Below, one piece after another: positions 1 to 9,226 of a stretch of DNA of 64,000 bases; within the stretch, counting starts at the first letter, position 1, and every line of letters begins with the position of its first letter. The stretch is taken from positions 62,001 through 126,000 of the forward strand of contig NZ_RDQF01000007.1 in assembly GCF_004114425.1 (NCBI RefSeq). Reading direction: 5' to 3'. The translations under genes were made by a program, and so were the position numbers. This stretch comes from Bradyrhizobium vignae. Its GTDB lineage: Bacteria; Pseudomonadota; Alphaproteobacteria; Rhizobiales; Xanthobacteraceae. The notes beneath the pieces are model-generated. The model was given only the letters and a program-made list of their open reading frames with translations. It ran no database searches and had not been told where the DNA came from.

Positions 1-138
1 CCCGGACGGCTGCACTGAGCGGCCCCGCGCGGATATCTGCCATGAGGCCCGTCTGAGTTGGGTCGAAGCCTGATCTCGGCTATATCGCCTGTGCCGGCGG
101 CATCGCGTCAATCAGCCGCCAATCTGGGAGAGAACGCC

Positions 139-858
139 GTGACTGATACCGCGACCGGGCCGCTGCCTGCTTCCGTCCTCGAGGCGCTGGGCCGCTACGA
201 CACACCGACGATCTGCAATGCCATGGAGATCGTGGCGCCCGAGCGCCGGCTGATCGGCTACACCACCAAGCAACTGGTCTGTCCGTTCCCAGACCTGCCG
301 CCGATCGTCGGCTATGCCCGCACGGTCACGATCCGTTCAGTGCTGAAATCATCGCTCCCGGCTGAAGAGCAGTCCAAGCGTCGGATCGAATATTACGAAT
401 ATGTCGGCACCGGCCATGGCCCGCGCATCTCGGTGATCCAGGACATCGACGGGCCCGACGTCGGCTATGGCGCGTTCTGGGGCGAGGTGCAGAGCAACGT
501 GCACAAGGCGCTCGGCTGCCTCGGCGTGATCACCGACGGCTCGATCCGCGACATCCCGCAATGGGCTCCGGGATTCCAGGCGCTCGCCGGCTCGATCGGC
601 CCGTCGCATGCCTGGGTGCATGCGGAAAGCTTTGGCGGCGAAGTGCGCGTTGCCGGCATGTCCGTGAAGTCCGATGATCTGATCCACGCCGACCGGCACG
701 GCGCCATCGTGATCCCGCTCGACGTCGCCGCGAAGCTGCCGGAGGCTGCCGAACTCTGCGGCCGCCGCGAGACGCCGATCCTGGAGATCGCCCGCAGCCC
801 CGACTTCTCGCTGGAGAAGCTGAAGGCCGCGCTGAAGCGCTCGGCGGAAATCCACTAA
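139..858 (+). CDS. RraA-family aldolase/demethylmenaquinone methyltransferase-like protein
   Basis: A 239-residue RraA-fold protein. The family includes 4-hydroxy-4-methyl-2-oxoglutarate and 4-carboxy-4-hydroxy-2-oxoadipate aldolases and the RNase E inhibitor RraA. The DGSIRD segment near residue 150 carries the conserved Arg-Asp pair that binds the oxo-acid and metal in the aldolases. The GTG at 139 is preferred because GGGAGAG lies about 6 nt upstream; the frame is open back to a TTG at 58, but that extension is low-complexity and lacks a ribosome site. It faces a small membrane-protein gene convergently. A soluble metal-dependent lyase is likely; the substrate cannot be told from sequence. 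Confidence 0.8.
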   Translation: MTDTATGPLPASVLEALGRYDTPTICNAMEIVAPERRLIGYTTKQLVCPFPDLPPIVGYARTVTIRSVLKSSLPAEEQSKRRIEYYEYVGTGHGPRISVIQDIDGPDVGYGAFWGEVQSNVHKALGCLGVITDGSIRDIPQWAPGFQALAGSIGPSHAWVHAESFGGEVRVAGMSVKSDDLIHADRHGAIVIPLDVAAKLPEAAELCGRRETPILEIARSPDFSLEKLKAALKRSAEIH

Positions 859-875
859 GCGCGTGGTTGAACGAC

Positions 876-1169
876 CTACGGCCGCGACGCCGGCCGTGGG
901 GCGCCTTGTTCCGCCAGGAACAGAGCCGCCTGGTCCGGCTCACCGAACACAGCGGCGGCGCATCCGATCAGGGTGAAGCCGCCGGCAAGGTCCCAGAGCG
1001 TGATGTCTTCGGCATTGTCCGGGAGGTGGATCAATCGCGCTGCGATCACCGCGAAGGCGGCTTCGACAAAGAGCAGGATGCTGAAGGCCGGCAGGACGAG
1101 CTCCGGCTCGAGCAGGTGGAACGCCAGCGCCGCGGGCAGCGCAGTGAGAAGGCCGAAGAGCGTCAACAT
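876..1169 (-). CDS. Small hydrophobic membrane protein, unknown function
   Basis: A 97-residue protein with about three hydrophobic stretches (residues 1-18, 25-48 and 58-74), which suggests a small polytopic inner-membrane protein. The ATG at 1169 has GGGAG about 8 nt upstream; an in-frame stop lies not far above. It is read divergently from the MotA-like gene and convergently with the RraA-like gene. Its hydrophobic pattern is more convincing than the competing plus-strand frame, which is Arg/Glu-rich. No family recognised. Confidence 0.55.
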   Translation of the reverse strand: MLTLFGLLTALPAALAFHLLEPELVLPAFSILLFVEAAFAVIAARLIHLPDNAEDITLWDLAGGFTLIGCAAAVFGEPDQAALFLAEQGAPRPASRP

Positions 1170-1464
1170 CGCGATGGCTCCCGCGATCGAGCATGCCGCC
1201 CCGCTTCAGGATAGCAATTCATCCTTCGTCCCGGATGTGGCGGAGGGCCGCAGCGGACGTGACGTCGTGGCGCGCCGGCTTATGGTTAGCGAAGTGTTGA
1301 AATTTCCCATCGCTGGACGGCAATCGCAGCGGCGCGCAGAACACTGTCCGGACTTAACCTTTACGCGGCTTTAAGGGCGGCGCTCTAGGGTTCCGGTGCG
1401 GTTCGGGGTTGGGCCGCGCCAGCGGCCAGGACGGCCGTTGTTGCGTTCGCGGTTGGAGTCTCCC

Positions 1465-2238
1465 ATGGATATCATGACGGGCGTTGGGCTCACGGCGGGC
1501 ATCATCGTCATCACCGCGATGATCCTCATGGGCGGCGACCTGCACATGTTCATTTCCGAACATGCGATGATCATCATCTTCGGCGGCTCGATTTCCGCGA
1601 CCATGATCCGCTTTCCGCTTTCAGCGCTGCTGCACGGCCTTCCGCTCGGCGCCAAGTTCGCCTTCACCATGAGCCGGCTGTCGGCGCACGATCTCGTCGA
1701 CGAGCTTGCCCGCATCGCCGAGATCGCCCGCAAGCAGGGCCCGGTGGGTCTCGAGAAGGTTGAGACCGACGAGCCATTCCTCGCCAAGGGCATCCGCTAC
1801 GTCGCCGACGGCTACGACCTCGACTTCATCCGCGACAATCTCGAGCGCGACCGCGACAACTTCCTGATGCACCTCGACGAGGGCAGCAAGATCTACCGCG
1901 CCATCGGCGACTGCGCCCCGGCCTTCGGCATGATCGGCACCCTGATCGGCATGGTGCAGATGTTCGCCAACATGACCGACCCCTCCAAGCTCGGCCCGTT
2001 CATGGCGACCGCGCTGCTCGCCACGCTCTACGGTGCGCTGGTTGCGAACCTGTTCTGTCTGCCGATCGCCGACAAGCTGCATGGCAAGCTGCTGGATGAA
2101 GAGACCAACCGCACCCTGATCATCGACGGCATCCTGATGATCCGCGACTCCAAAAGCCCGACCTTGGTGCGCGAAATGCTGCTGGCCTACCTGCCGGAGA
2201 AGCATCGCCACGCCGAGGGTGAACCGGTGCCGGCCTGA
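1465..2238 (+). CDS. MotA/PomA-like flagellar motor stator protein
   Basis: A 257-residue MotA/TolQ/ExbB-superfamily proton-channel protein. Membrane segments lie at about residues 5-22, 30-50, 145-170 and 180-205, with a cytoplasmic loop of about 90 residues between the second and third. The third-segment motif APAFGMIGTLIG holds the conserved proline of PomA/MotA proteins. The ATG at 1465 is chosen because the frame above it is Arg-rich and non-hydrophobic; GGAG sits about 8 nt upstream. The MotB-like partner follows after 23 nt. No other flagellar gene is in view, so the pair may energise a secondary or non-flagellar machine. Family call is firm; role is inferred. Confidence 0.85.
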   Translation: MDIMTGVGLTAGIIVITAMILMGGDLHMFISEHAMIIIFGGSISATMIRFPLSALLHGLPLGAKFAFTMSRLSAHDLVDELARIAEIARKQGPVGLEKVETDEPFLAKGIRYVADGYDLDFIRDNLERDRDNFLMHLDEGSKIYRAIGDCAPAFGMIGTLIGMVQMFANMTDPSKLGPFMATALLATLYGALVANLFCLPIADKLHGKLLDEETNRTLIIDGILMIRDSKSPTLVREMLLAYLPEKHRHAEGEPVPA

Positions 2239-2261
2239 TCGTGCGCACCAGGATTTAGGTC

Positions 2262-3092
2262 ATGGCGAAGAAGAAACGCGGCGATGCGCATGGCGGCGGT
2301 CACGGCTGGTTCGTGACTTTCGCCGACCTCATGGGCCTCATGATGAGCTTCTTCGTGATGCTCGTCGCGTTCTCCACGCAAGACGCCAACAAGCTGAAGA
2401 TCGTTGCAGGGTCCATGCGCGACGCCTTCGGCGTGCAGAGCGAAGCGCGCTACGCCGGCATCGTCGAGTCTGACGGTCTGCCGACGCGTCCGCGGCTGAA
2501 GAATGTCGATCACATTCAGCCCGAGGACGCCTCGAACACGCCGACGCCGGATCAGGAGGACCGCGACCGCACGTCGGGGGCCAAGGTCAAGGTCGACCGC
2601 AATTTCGCGCTGGCGGCGGCCTCGCTGCGCCAGGCGTTGCAGGACATGCCGGAACTGACCGAGATGTCCAAGCACATCATGTTCGAGGAGACCAAGCAGG
2701 GCCTCAACCTGGAGATCGTCGACCAGGATGGCCGCTCGATGTTCGCCGACGGCTCCAAGGTCCCCTATGAGCGCACCCGCCGCCTGGTCGAGAAGCTCGC
2801 GATCCCACTCAAGGCCACGCCGCTCCGCGTTTCCATCGCCGGTCACACCGCGGCGGGCTTCGTGCCGACCCGCAGCGACTACGGCGCCTTCGATCTGTCG
2901 GCCGACCGCGCCAATGCCGTGCGCCAGATCCTCGAACGCGAGGGCCTGCCGCCGTCGCACTTTTTCGCCGTCTCGGGCAAGGCGGACACCCAGCCGCTGT
3001 TTCCGGACGATCCCTCGCTCGCCGCCAACCGGCGGGTGACCATCACGCTGATGCGCGAAGATCCGCCGCTGCCGCCGAATCTGAAGCCGTGA
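2262..3092 (+). CDS. MotB-like stator protein with OmpA peptidoglycan-binding domain
   Basis: A 276-residue partner of the MotA-like protein. A Lys/Arg-rich start is followed by one membrane helix at about residues 16-40 whose FADLM motif carries Asp22, equivalent to the proton-accepting Asp of MotB. The periplasmic C-terminal half (about 165-265) is an OmpA/MotB domain with DLSADRANAVRQIL and the NRRVTI signature that binds peptidoglycan. The linker (residues 75-115) is acidic. The order MotA then MotB with 23 nt spacing indicates one transcript. Stator function is well supported; which motor it serves is not shown. Confidence 0.85.
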   Translation: MAKKKRGDAHGGGHGWFVTFADLMGLMMSFFVMLVAFSTQDANKLKIVAGSMRDAFGVQSEARYAGIVESDGLPTRPRLKNVDHIQPEDASNTPTPDQEDRDRTSGAKVKVDRNFALAAASLRQALQDMPELTEMSKHIMFEETKQGLNLEIVDQDGRSMFADGSKVPYERTRRLVEKLAIPLKATPLRVSIAGHTAAGFVPTRSDYGAFDLSADRANAVRQILEREGLPPSHFFAVSGKADTQPLFPDDPSLAANRRVTITLMREDPPLPPNLKP

Positions 3093-3159
3093 GCATGATC
3101 CGCACCCGAAGGGCCGCGTTAGCGCAAAGTAGGCACCGGTTTTCCCGACGAGATCATGC
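3093..3159. repeat. Diverged Rhizobiales intergenic palindrome (GCATGATC...GATCATGC)
   Basis: An 8-bp inverted repeat, GCATGATC at 3093-3100 and GATCATGC at 3152-3159, encloses about 50 nt including CACCGGTTTTCCCGA. It resembles the dispersed element of rhizobial genomes with GCATGATC ends and an internal CCGGTTTTCCGA. It starts right at the end of the MotB-like gene and may act as a 3' mRNA structure. Confidence 0.6.
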
Positions 3160-3342
3160 TCGGAAAATAGGCCCCTTGCGTTACCATCTTACCTGAGGCA
3201 TGTCGTCGCGCAGGCGATGAACGTTGCTGCGGCGTCACAGCTTCTGTCCCGGTGCCTGCTATGGTGGAGGCCGATTGACAGGCGCGCGGGAAGCGTCAAA
3301 AGGCGCCGGATCAAATTCAGGGACCAAGCGTTTTCCACCCTC

Positions 3343-5244
3343 ATGACGGCGAGCATCACATCGACCGAGACTCAGGATGTGCAACCGGTCACATCAGGCT
3401 TTTGGGCCCTTACGCTCGGGAGCATCGGCGTCGTCTTCGGCGATATCGGCACCTCGCCGCTCTATGCTTTCCACGAGGCGGTCAGGGGCGCGGCCCATGG
3501 CGAGCCGGTCTCACGCGTCATCGTGCTCGGCGTGCTCTCGCTGATCCTGTGGGCACTGCTGATCGTCGTCACCGCGAAATATGTCCTGCTGTTGCTGCGC
3601 GCCGACAATAACGGGGAGGGCGGCACGCTCTCGCTGATGGCGCTCGGCCAGCGCGCGCTCGGGCGGCGGAGCTGGTTCCTGCTCGCGCTGGGCGTGGTCG
3701 GCGCCTCGATGTTCATCGGCGATTCCATGATCACGCCGGCGATATCGGTACTCTCGGCGGTCGAAGGCCTGAAGCTCGCAACTCCCGCGCTCGAGCACTA
3801 TGTCGTGCCGCTCACCGTCCTCATTCTGGTGCTGCTGTTCGCGGTCCAGAGCAAGGGGACCGCACTGGTCGCCTCGGCATTCGGGCCGGTGATGGTGGTC
3901 TGGTTCACGGCCATCGCCGTGATGGGGGCCGTCCATATCGTCGATGACCCCTCCGTGCTGGCGGCGATCAATCCCTATTACGCGGTGCAGTTCGTGCTGT
4001 CACACGGCACGATCGGCCTCGTGACACTCGGCGCCGTGTTCCTGGCCGTGACGGGGGGCGAGGCGCTGTACGCCGATCTCGGCCATTTCGGCCGCAAGCC
4101 GATCCAGTCGGCCTGGATGTTCTTCGTGTTGCCCGCGCTCCTGATCAACTATTTCGGGCAGGGGGCGCTGGTGCTATCCGATCCCAGCGCGATCGAGCAT
4201 TCCTTCTATCGCATGGTGCCCGAGAAGCTGGTGCTGCCGTTGGTCGGGCTTGCGACGGCCGCAACCGTGATCGCGAGCCAAGCGGTGATCACCGGCGCCT
4301 ATTCGCTGGTCTATCAGGCCGTGCAGCTCGGCCTCCTGCCGCGTTTCGAGGTGCGTTACACCTCCGAATCCCATGCCGGCCAGATCTATCTGCCGCGTGT
4401 CAACCGCTTGCTGCTGATCGGCGTGATGCTGCTGGTGCTGCTGTTCCACACCCCCAGCAATCTGGCCTCGGCCTACGGCATTGCGGTCTCAACCACCATG
4501 GTCGCCGACGGCATCATGGGCTTCGTCGTGATCTGGAAATTGTGGAATTGGCGTGCGGCGGCGGCCGCGGCCGTCATCATGCCCTTCGTCGTCGTCGATT
4601 TGAGCTTCTTCAGCGCCAATCTACTCAAGCTGCTCGAGGGCGCCTGGGTGCCGCTGCTGTTTGGCGCGGCAATGGCTGGGACGATCTGGACCTGGCGCAA
4701 GGGCTCTGGAATTCTGATGCAGAAGACGCGACGGATCGAGGTGCCGCTGGACGATCTGATCCGCAGCCTGGAGAAGCGGCCGCCGCACATCGTCAAGGGC
4801 GCCGCCGTATTCCTGACCAGCGATCCCGCTTTCGTGCCGACCGCGCTCCTGCACAATCTCAAGCACAACAAGGTGCTGCATGAGCACAACGTGATCCTGA
4901 CCATCGAGACCGCGCATACGCCGCGGGTCGATCTGTCGGAGCGATTCAGGATGGAAAAGATCAGCGACAAGTTTTCCAAGGTCCGCTTGCGCTTCGGCTT
5001 CATGGAGCAGCCGAACGTGCCCAAGGCGCTCGCGATCGCGCGCAAGCAGGGCTGGCAGTTCGACATCATGTCGACCTCGTTCTTCGTGTCGCGAAGGTCG
5101 CTGAAAGCCTCGGCGCAGTCGGGCATGCCGCTTTGGCAGGATCACCTATTCATCGCGCTGAGCCGGTCGGCCAACGATGCAACCGACTATTTCCAGATTC
5201 CCACCGGGCGGGTGGTTGAAGTCGGAACCCAAGTCACTATTTGA
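3343..5244 (+). CDS. kup: Kup potassium uptake protein (first of tandem pair)
   Basis: A 633-residue KUP/HAK/KT family low-affinity K+/H+ symporter. The N-terminal signature [17 protein letters not shown] (about residues 27-43) and RADNNGEGG (about 84-92) are diagnostic. About 12 membrane segments fill the first 440 residues, followed by a cytoplasmic domain containing [11 protein letters not shown] and ending in [12 protein letters not shown]. The ATG at 3343 gives usual Kup length; the frame is open to 3217, but the extra 42 residues are Arg-rich and atypical. No good ribosome site precedes 3343, so the start is uncertain. A second kup copy follows in the same direction. Confidence 0.92.
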   Translation: MTASITSTETQDVQPVTSGFWALTLGSIGVVFGDIGTSPLYAFHEAVRGAAHGEPVSRVIVLGVLSLILWALLIVVTAKYVLLLLRADNNGEGGTLSLMALGQRALGRRSWFLLALGVVGASMFIGDSMITPAISVLSAVEGLKLATPALEHYVVPLTVLILVLLFAVQSKGTALVASAFGPVMVVWFTAIAVMGAVHIVDDPSVLAAINPYYAVQFVLSHGTIGLVTLGAVFLAVTGGEALYADLGHFGRKPIQSAWMFFVLPALLINYFGQGALVLSDPSAIEHSFYRMVPEKLVLPLVGLATAATVIASQAVITGAYSLVYQAVQLGLLPRFEVRYTSESHAGQIYLPRVNRLLLIGVMLLVLLFHTPSNLASAYGIAVSTTMVADGIMGFVVIWKLWNWRAAAAAAVIMPFVVVDLSFFSANLLKLLEGAWVPLLFGAAMAGTIWTWRKGSGILMQKTRRIEVPLDDLIRSLEKRPPHIVKGAAVFLTSDPAFVPTALLHNLKHNKVLHEHNVILTIETAHTPRVDLSERFRMEKISDKFSKVRLRFGFMEQPNVPKALAIARKQGWQFDIMSTSFFVSRRSLKASAQSGMPLWQDHLFIALSRSANDATDYFQIPTGRVVEVGTQVTI

Positions 5245-5384
5245 ACGCAACTGGTGAATCCATGCAGAATTAGCATGGCTAGGGCCCGAAATCGGGCTAG
5301 GCTATGCCGGCAGCGCAGGACTATAAGCCGCGCGCTTTTCCGCCGTTGTGCCGTGAAGCATTGTCGAGGCCGTAGGGCTCTTCC

Positions 5385-7313
5385 ATGACCAGTGACGTAG
5401 CAGTTCCCGCCCCGGAGACGGCGGCGGCCAACGGGCATGGCGAGGCCCATACGACCGCCGGTTTCGGCGCCCTGACGCTCGGCAGTATTGGCGTCGTCTA
5501 TGGCGATATCGGCACCAGCCCGCTCTACGCGTTCCGCGAGGCGGTGATGGCGGCCTCGGGCGCCGATGGCTTGCCGACGCCGGCGGCCGTGCTCGGCGTG
5601 CTTTCCCTGATCCTCTGGGCGCTCATCGTCGTGGTGACGCTCAAATACGTGGTGATCCTGCTCCGCGCCGACAACAACGGCGAGGGCGGCACGCTGGCGC
5701 TGATGGCGCTGGCCCAGCGGGCGGTTGGCACCGGCGGGGCGACCATCGTCCTGCTCGGCATCATCTCTGGCGCCCTGTTCTATGGTGATGCCGTGATCAC
5801 GCCGGCGCTCTCGGTGCTGTCGGCGATCGAGGGCATGAAGGACGTCACCCTGACATTCGAGCCTTATATCGTTCCGCTGACCGTCGTGATACTGGCCGGT
5901 CTGTTCGCCGTGCAATCCCGCGGCACGGCGCGCGTTGCCGCCTTTTTCGGCCCGATCATGTGCGTGTGGTTCGCGGTGCTTGCGGCCGCGGCGATCCATC
6001 CGATCATCCAGCAGCCGCAGGTGCTGCTCGCGCTGAACCCGCTCTATGCCGTGTCCTTCATGCTGCACCATGGCATCATCGGCTTCGTCACGCTGGGCGC
6101 CGTGTTCCTGGCCGTCACCGGCGCCGAGGCGCTCTATGCCGACCTCGGCCATTTCGGCAAGCGGCCGATCCAGTTCGCCTGGCTCTCTATCGTGCTGCCG
6201 TCGCTGGCGCTGAACTATCTCGGGCAGGGGGCGCTCGTCCTCAGTGACCCCGGCGCGATCGTGAGCCCGTTCTTCCAGCTCTTCCCGCAAGGCTTTGTTC
6301 GCGGCACCATGGTCGTGCTGGCCACTGCCGCCACGGTCATCGCGAGCCAAGCCGTCATCACCGGCGCCTATTCGTTGACGCGGCAGGCGATCCAGCTCGG
6401 GCTGCTGCCACGCTTTGAAATTCGCCATACGTCGGAAGCCCATTCCGGCCAGATCTTCATCCCGCGCATCAACCAGCTGTTGCTGGTTTTCGTGGTCCTT
6501 CTGGTGCTGCTGTTCCGCTCCTCGTCCGCGCTCGCCTCCGCCTACGGTATCTCCGTCACCGGCACGATGGTGGTCACGGCCATGATGGGTTTCGTCGTGG
6601 TCTGGAAGGGGTGGCGGTGGTCGCCGCTCGCCGCGGGCGCGCTGATTGCGCCGTTCCTGTTCCTCGACCTGACCTTCCTGACCGCCAATCTCTTGAAGGT
6701 CTTCGAGGGCGGCTGGGTGCCGCTGGCGCTCGGTGCGGTCATGATCATCCTGATGTACACCTGGCGGCGCGGCAGCCGGCTCTTGTTCGAGAAGTCGCGC
6801 AAGCTCGAGTTTCCGCTCGCCGACCTGGTCGCCATGCTGGAGAAGCGGCCGCCGCAACGGGTGCCGGGTACCGCGGTGTTCCTGACCTCGGACCCGCTCA
6901 GCGCGCCGACCGCGCTGATGCATAGTCTGAAGCACTACAAGGTGCTGCACGAGAAGAATGTCATTCTCACCATCGAGACCGCGCAGACCCCGCGGATCGA
7001 TCCGGCGGACCGGGTGAGGCTGGAGCAAATCTCACCGACCTTCTCCAAGGTGACACTGAAGTTCGGCTTCATGGAATCGCCCAACGTGCCGAAGGCGCTG
7101 GCGATCGCCCGCAAGCTGGGCTGGCAGTTCGACATCATGTCGACCTCGTTCTTCCTGTCGCGAAGGGCGCTCAAGCCCGCCGCCCATTCCGGCATGCCGC
7201 GCTGGCAGGACCGGCTGTTCATCTCGCTCAGCCGCGCCGCCAACGATGCCACCGACTATTTCCAGATCCCAAGCGGCCGCGTCGTCGAGGTCGGCACGCA
7301 GGTGACGATTTAG
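5385..7313 (+). CDS. kup: Kup potassium uptake protein (second of tandem pair)
   Basis: A 642-residue Kup paralogue of the preceding gene, with the same [14 protein letters not shown] start motif, RADNNGEGG motif, about 12 membrane helices and the same C-terminal ending. The two proteins are nearly superimposable in the C-terminal 200 residues but differ at the N-terminus and in several loops, so this is an old tandem duplication. About 140 nt separates the copies, enough for a separate promoter. K+ import across the inner membrane is the expected role. Confidence 0.93.
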   Translation: MTSDVAVPAPETAAANGHGEAHTTAGFGALTLGSIGVVYGDIGTSPLYAFREAVMAASGADGLPTPAAVLGVLSLILWALIVVVTLKYVVILLRADNNGEGGTLALMALAQRAVGTGGATIVLLGIISGALFYGDAVITPALSVLSAIEGMKDVTLTFEPYIVPLTVVILAGLFAVQSRGTARVAAFFGPIMCVWFAVLAAAAIHPIIQQPQVLLALNPLYAVSFMLHHGIIGFVTLGAVFLAVTGAEALYADLGHFGKRPIQFAWLSIVLPSLALNYLGQGALVLSDPGAIVSPFFQLFPQGFVRGTMVVLATAATVIASQAVITGAYSLTRQAIQLGLLPRFEIRHTSEAHSGQIFIPRINQLLLVFVVLLVLLFRSSSALASAYGISVTGTMVVTAMMGFVVVWKGWRWSPLAAGALIAPFLFLDLTFLTANLLKVFEGGWVPLALGAVMIILMYTWRRGSRLLFEKSRKLEFPLADLVAMLEKRPPQRVPGTAVFLTSDPLSAPTALMHSLKHYKVLHEKNVILTIETAQTPRIDPADRVRLEQISPTFSKVTLKFGFMESPNVPKALAIARKLGWQFDIMSTSFFLSRRALKPAAHSGMPRWQDRLFISLSRAANDATDYFQIPSGRVVEVGTQVTI

Positions 7314-7705
7314 CTTTCAGCCGGGGCTCCATCCGTCGCCATCGCTGTCATCTCCCGGCCCGATGTTTCGACCGGGCGATCCAGTACTCCGAAGCGCCCG
7401 TGATTCACCGAGCAGCCGCGGCGTACTGGGCTCGCCGCTTGCCGCCTACGCTAAAGCTTCGGCGCCCCTGGACCTCAACCCCGGCGTAGCCGGGTCCGCG
7501 GGGAATGACACCGAAGGAATGGTGAGAACTGAAACGGAATCTCCGGGCATAGACCCCGAAAGCCGGACTTCAAGTCGCTGCGATTTAGCTTTAACTTGCG
7601 CCGCGCGGCTCAAGCCCTTGTGGCGCTTGATTTTCGTTTCCCGAGAGGCGAGGTTGCCGCCGGCCGGGATCGCCCGGCATGCGCCTTGCGACGTTGGAGG
7701 ATGAA
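7314..7705. other. Gene-free stretch with rhizobial palindromic repeat debris
   Basis: No credible gene is seen. It holds an inverted repeat at 7374-7436 and a sequence around 7465-7525 with CCCCGGCGTAGCCGGGTCCG, typical of dispersed intergenic repeats. The end of the stretch contains the GGAGG ribosome site for the rhodanese gene. Confidence 0.5.
7374..7436. repeat. Dispersed inverted repeat (GCGATCCAGTACTCC / GGCGTACTGGGCTCGCC)
   Basis: GGGCGATCCAGTACTCC at 7374-7390 is an imperfect inverted match to GGCGTACTGGGCTCGCC at 7420-7436. The CCAGTAC...GTACTGG pattern next to CGGGCGAT resembles a repeat family common between Bradyrhizobium genes. Confidence 0.5.
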
Positions 7706-8032
7706 GTGGCAAACCAGGTACAGGATCTGACCCCGGACGAGGTCTCCAAGGGTGTCGCGGAAGGGCGCTATCTGCTCGTCGACGTCCGTGAGCCGAATGA
7801 GGTTCAGGCCGAAGCCTATCCCTATGGCGTCGTGGTTCCGCTCTCGACCTTCGATCCCAAGGCGATTCCCGACCCCGCGGGCAAGGAGGTCGTGTTCGCT
7901 TGCCGCTCGGGCAAGCGCTCGGTGACGGCCTCGCTCGCGGCGCAGGCGGCGGGCCTGCCTTACGACAAGCATCTGGCCGGCGGCATGCTCGGCTGGAAGG
8001 CGGCGGGTCTTCCCAGCAAGCTCGGTGGCTGA
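7706..8032 (+). CDS. Rhodanese-like sulfurtransferase domain protein
   Basis: A 108-residue single-domain rhodanese. The active-site loop CRSGKRS (about residues 63-69) has the catalytic cysteine that carries persulfide sulfur; LLVDVREPNEV (about 25-35) is the conserved CH2 motif and HLAGGMLGWKAAGLP the C-terminal signature. The GTG at 7706 is favoured over an ATG at 7679 because GGAGG at 7696-7700 lies 5 nt before it, inside the longer reading. The aminotransferase gene begins 8 nt after the stop, so the two are probably co-transcribed. Confidence 0.85.
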   Translation: MANQVQDLTPDEVSKGVAEGRYLLVDVREPNEVQAEAYPYGVVVPLSTFDPKAIPDPAGKEVVFACRSGKRSVTASLAAQAAGLPYDKHLAGGMLGWKAAGLPSKLGG

Positions 8033-8040
8033 TCGGCCCG

Positions 8041-9219
8041 ATGTCCAAAAGCTCGTCCTTGAACAAGGTCTTCGCCGATCCTCCCGTCACCATCTTCGAG
8101 GCGATGTCGCAGGCCGCGCGCGACAACAATGCAATCAATCTCGGCCAGGGGTTCCCCGACGATCCCGGGCCTGAGGACATCCGGCGCGCCGCGGCCGAGG
8201 CCTCGCTGAATGGCTACAACCAGTACCCCTCGATGATGGGCCTGCCGGAGCTGCGCCAGGCGATCGCGACCCATTACGGCCATTGGCACGGCCTCAAGCT
8301 GGATCCGATGAGCGAGGTGATGGTCACGTCCGGCGGCACCGAGGCGCTGACCTCGGCTATCCTCGCCGTGGTTCAGCCCGGCGACGAAGTGGTCTGCTTC
8401 CAGCCGGTCTATGATTCCTATTTGCCGATCATCCGTCAGGCCGGCGGCATTCCGCGCCTCGTCCGCCTCGAGCCGCCCCATTGGCGGCTGAATGAGGACA
8501 TGCTGAAAAGCGTGTTCAATTCAAAGACCAAGGCGGTGCTCTTCAACAATCCTTTGAATCCCTCCGCGGTGGTCTATCCGCGCGAGGATCTCGAACTGCT
8601 GGCGCGCTACTGCCAGGAGTTCGATGTCATCGCGATCTGCGACGAGGTCTGGGAGCACGTCACCTTCGACGAGCACAAGCACATCCCGCTGATCACCATT
8701 CCGGGCATGCGCGAGCGCACCATCAAGGTCGGCTCGGCCGGCAAGATCTTCTCGCTCACGGGCTGGAAGATCGGCTTCGTCTGTGCCGCGCCACAGCTCT
8801 TGCGCGTCGCCGCCAAGGTGCACCAGTTCCTGACGTTCACCACCGCGCCGAACCTCCAGGCTGCCGTCGCTTACGGCCTCGGCAAGTCCGACGACTACTT
8901 CCTGTCGATGCGCCAGGATCTGACGCGGAGCAGGGACCGCCTGACCAGGGGGCTGGAGAGCCTCGGCTTCCCCGTGCTGAAGTCGCAGGGCACCTACTTC
9001 CTCACCGTCGACCTGTCGCCGCTCGGGCTGAACGAGAGCGACACCGAGTTCTGCTGGCGCATCGTGAAGGACTACAAGGTCGCCGCGATCCCGGTCTCGG
9101 CCTTCTACGAGCAGGACCCGGTGACATCAGTGGTGCGCTTCTGCTTTGCCAAGAAGGACGAGACCCTCGACACCGCGCTGGAGCGGCTGTCGGACGCGGT
9201 GCGTGGACGCAAGAGGTAG
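8041..9219 (+). CDS. Class I/II PLP-dependent aminotransferase
   Basis: A 392-residue fold-type I aminotransferase resembling the kynurenine/methionine aminotransferase group (YbdL/KAT-like). NLGQGFPDD near residue 36 is the substrate-binding segment of this group, NNPLNPSAVV (about 173-182) and CDEVWEHV (about 200-207) hold PLP contacts, and SAGKIFSLTGWKIGF (about 232-246) has the Schiff-base lysine. The ATG at 8041 is the first in-frame Met outside the rhodanese overlap. It lies between a rhodanese and a polyamine-type binding protein with short gaps. Amino donor specificity is not deducible. Confidence 0.88.
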   Translation: MSKSSSLNKVFADPPVTIFEAMSQAARDNNAINLGQGFPDDPGPEDIRRAAAEASLNGYNQYPSMMGLPELRQAIATHYGHWHGLKLDPMSEVMVTSGGTEALTSAILAVVQPGDEVVCFQPVYDSYLPIIRQAGGIPRLVRLEPPHWRLNEDMLKSVFNSKTKAVLFNNPLNPSAVVYPREDLELLARYCQEFDVIAICDEVWEHVTFDEHKHIPLITIPGMRERTIKVGSAGKIFSLTGWKIGFVCAAPQLLRVAAKVHQFLTFTTAPNLQAAVAYGLGKSDDYFLSMRQDLTRSRDRLTRGLESLGFPVLKSQGTYFLTVDLSPLGLNESDTEFCWRIVKDYKVAAIPVSAFYEQDPVTSVVRFCFAKKDETLDTALERLSDAVRGRKR

Positions 9220-9226
9220 ACCAGTG

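Noticed and set aside
2..55. Possible C-terminal end of an upstream gene at the window edge
   Set aside because: Seventeen open codons ending in TGA are not enough to tell a gene end from chance.
867..1214. A plus-strand frame of 115 codons downstream of the RraA-like gene
   Set aside because: Very Arg/Glu-rich and lacking structure; the minus-strand frame over the same region is hydrophobic with a ribosome site.
5187..7028. A 613-codon open frame on the minus strand
   Set aside because: It is the complement of kup; the translation is Arg/His/Gln/Asp-rich with no hydrophobic core or family motif, as expected of an antisense frame in GC-rich DNA.
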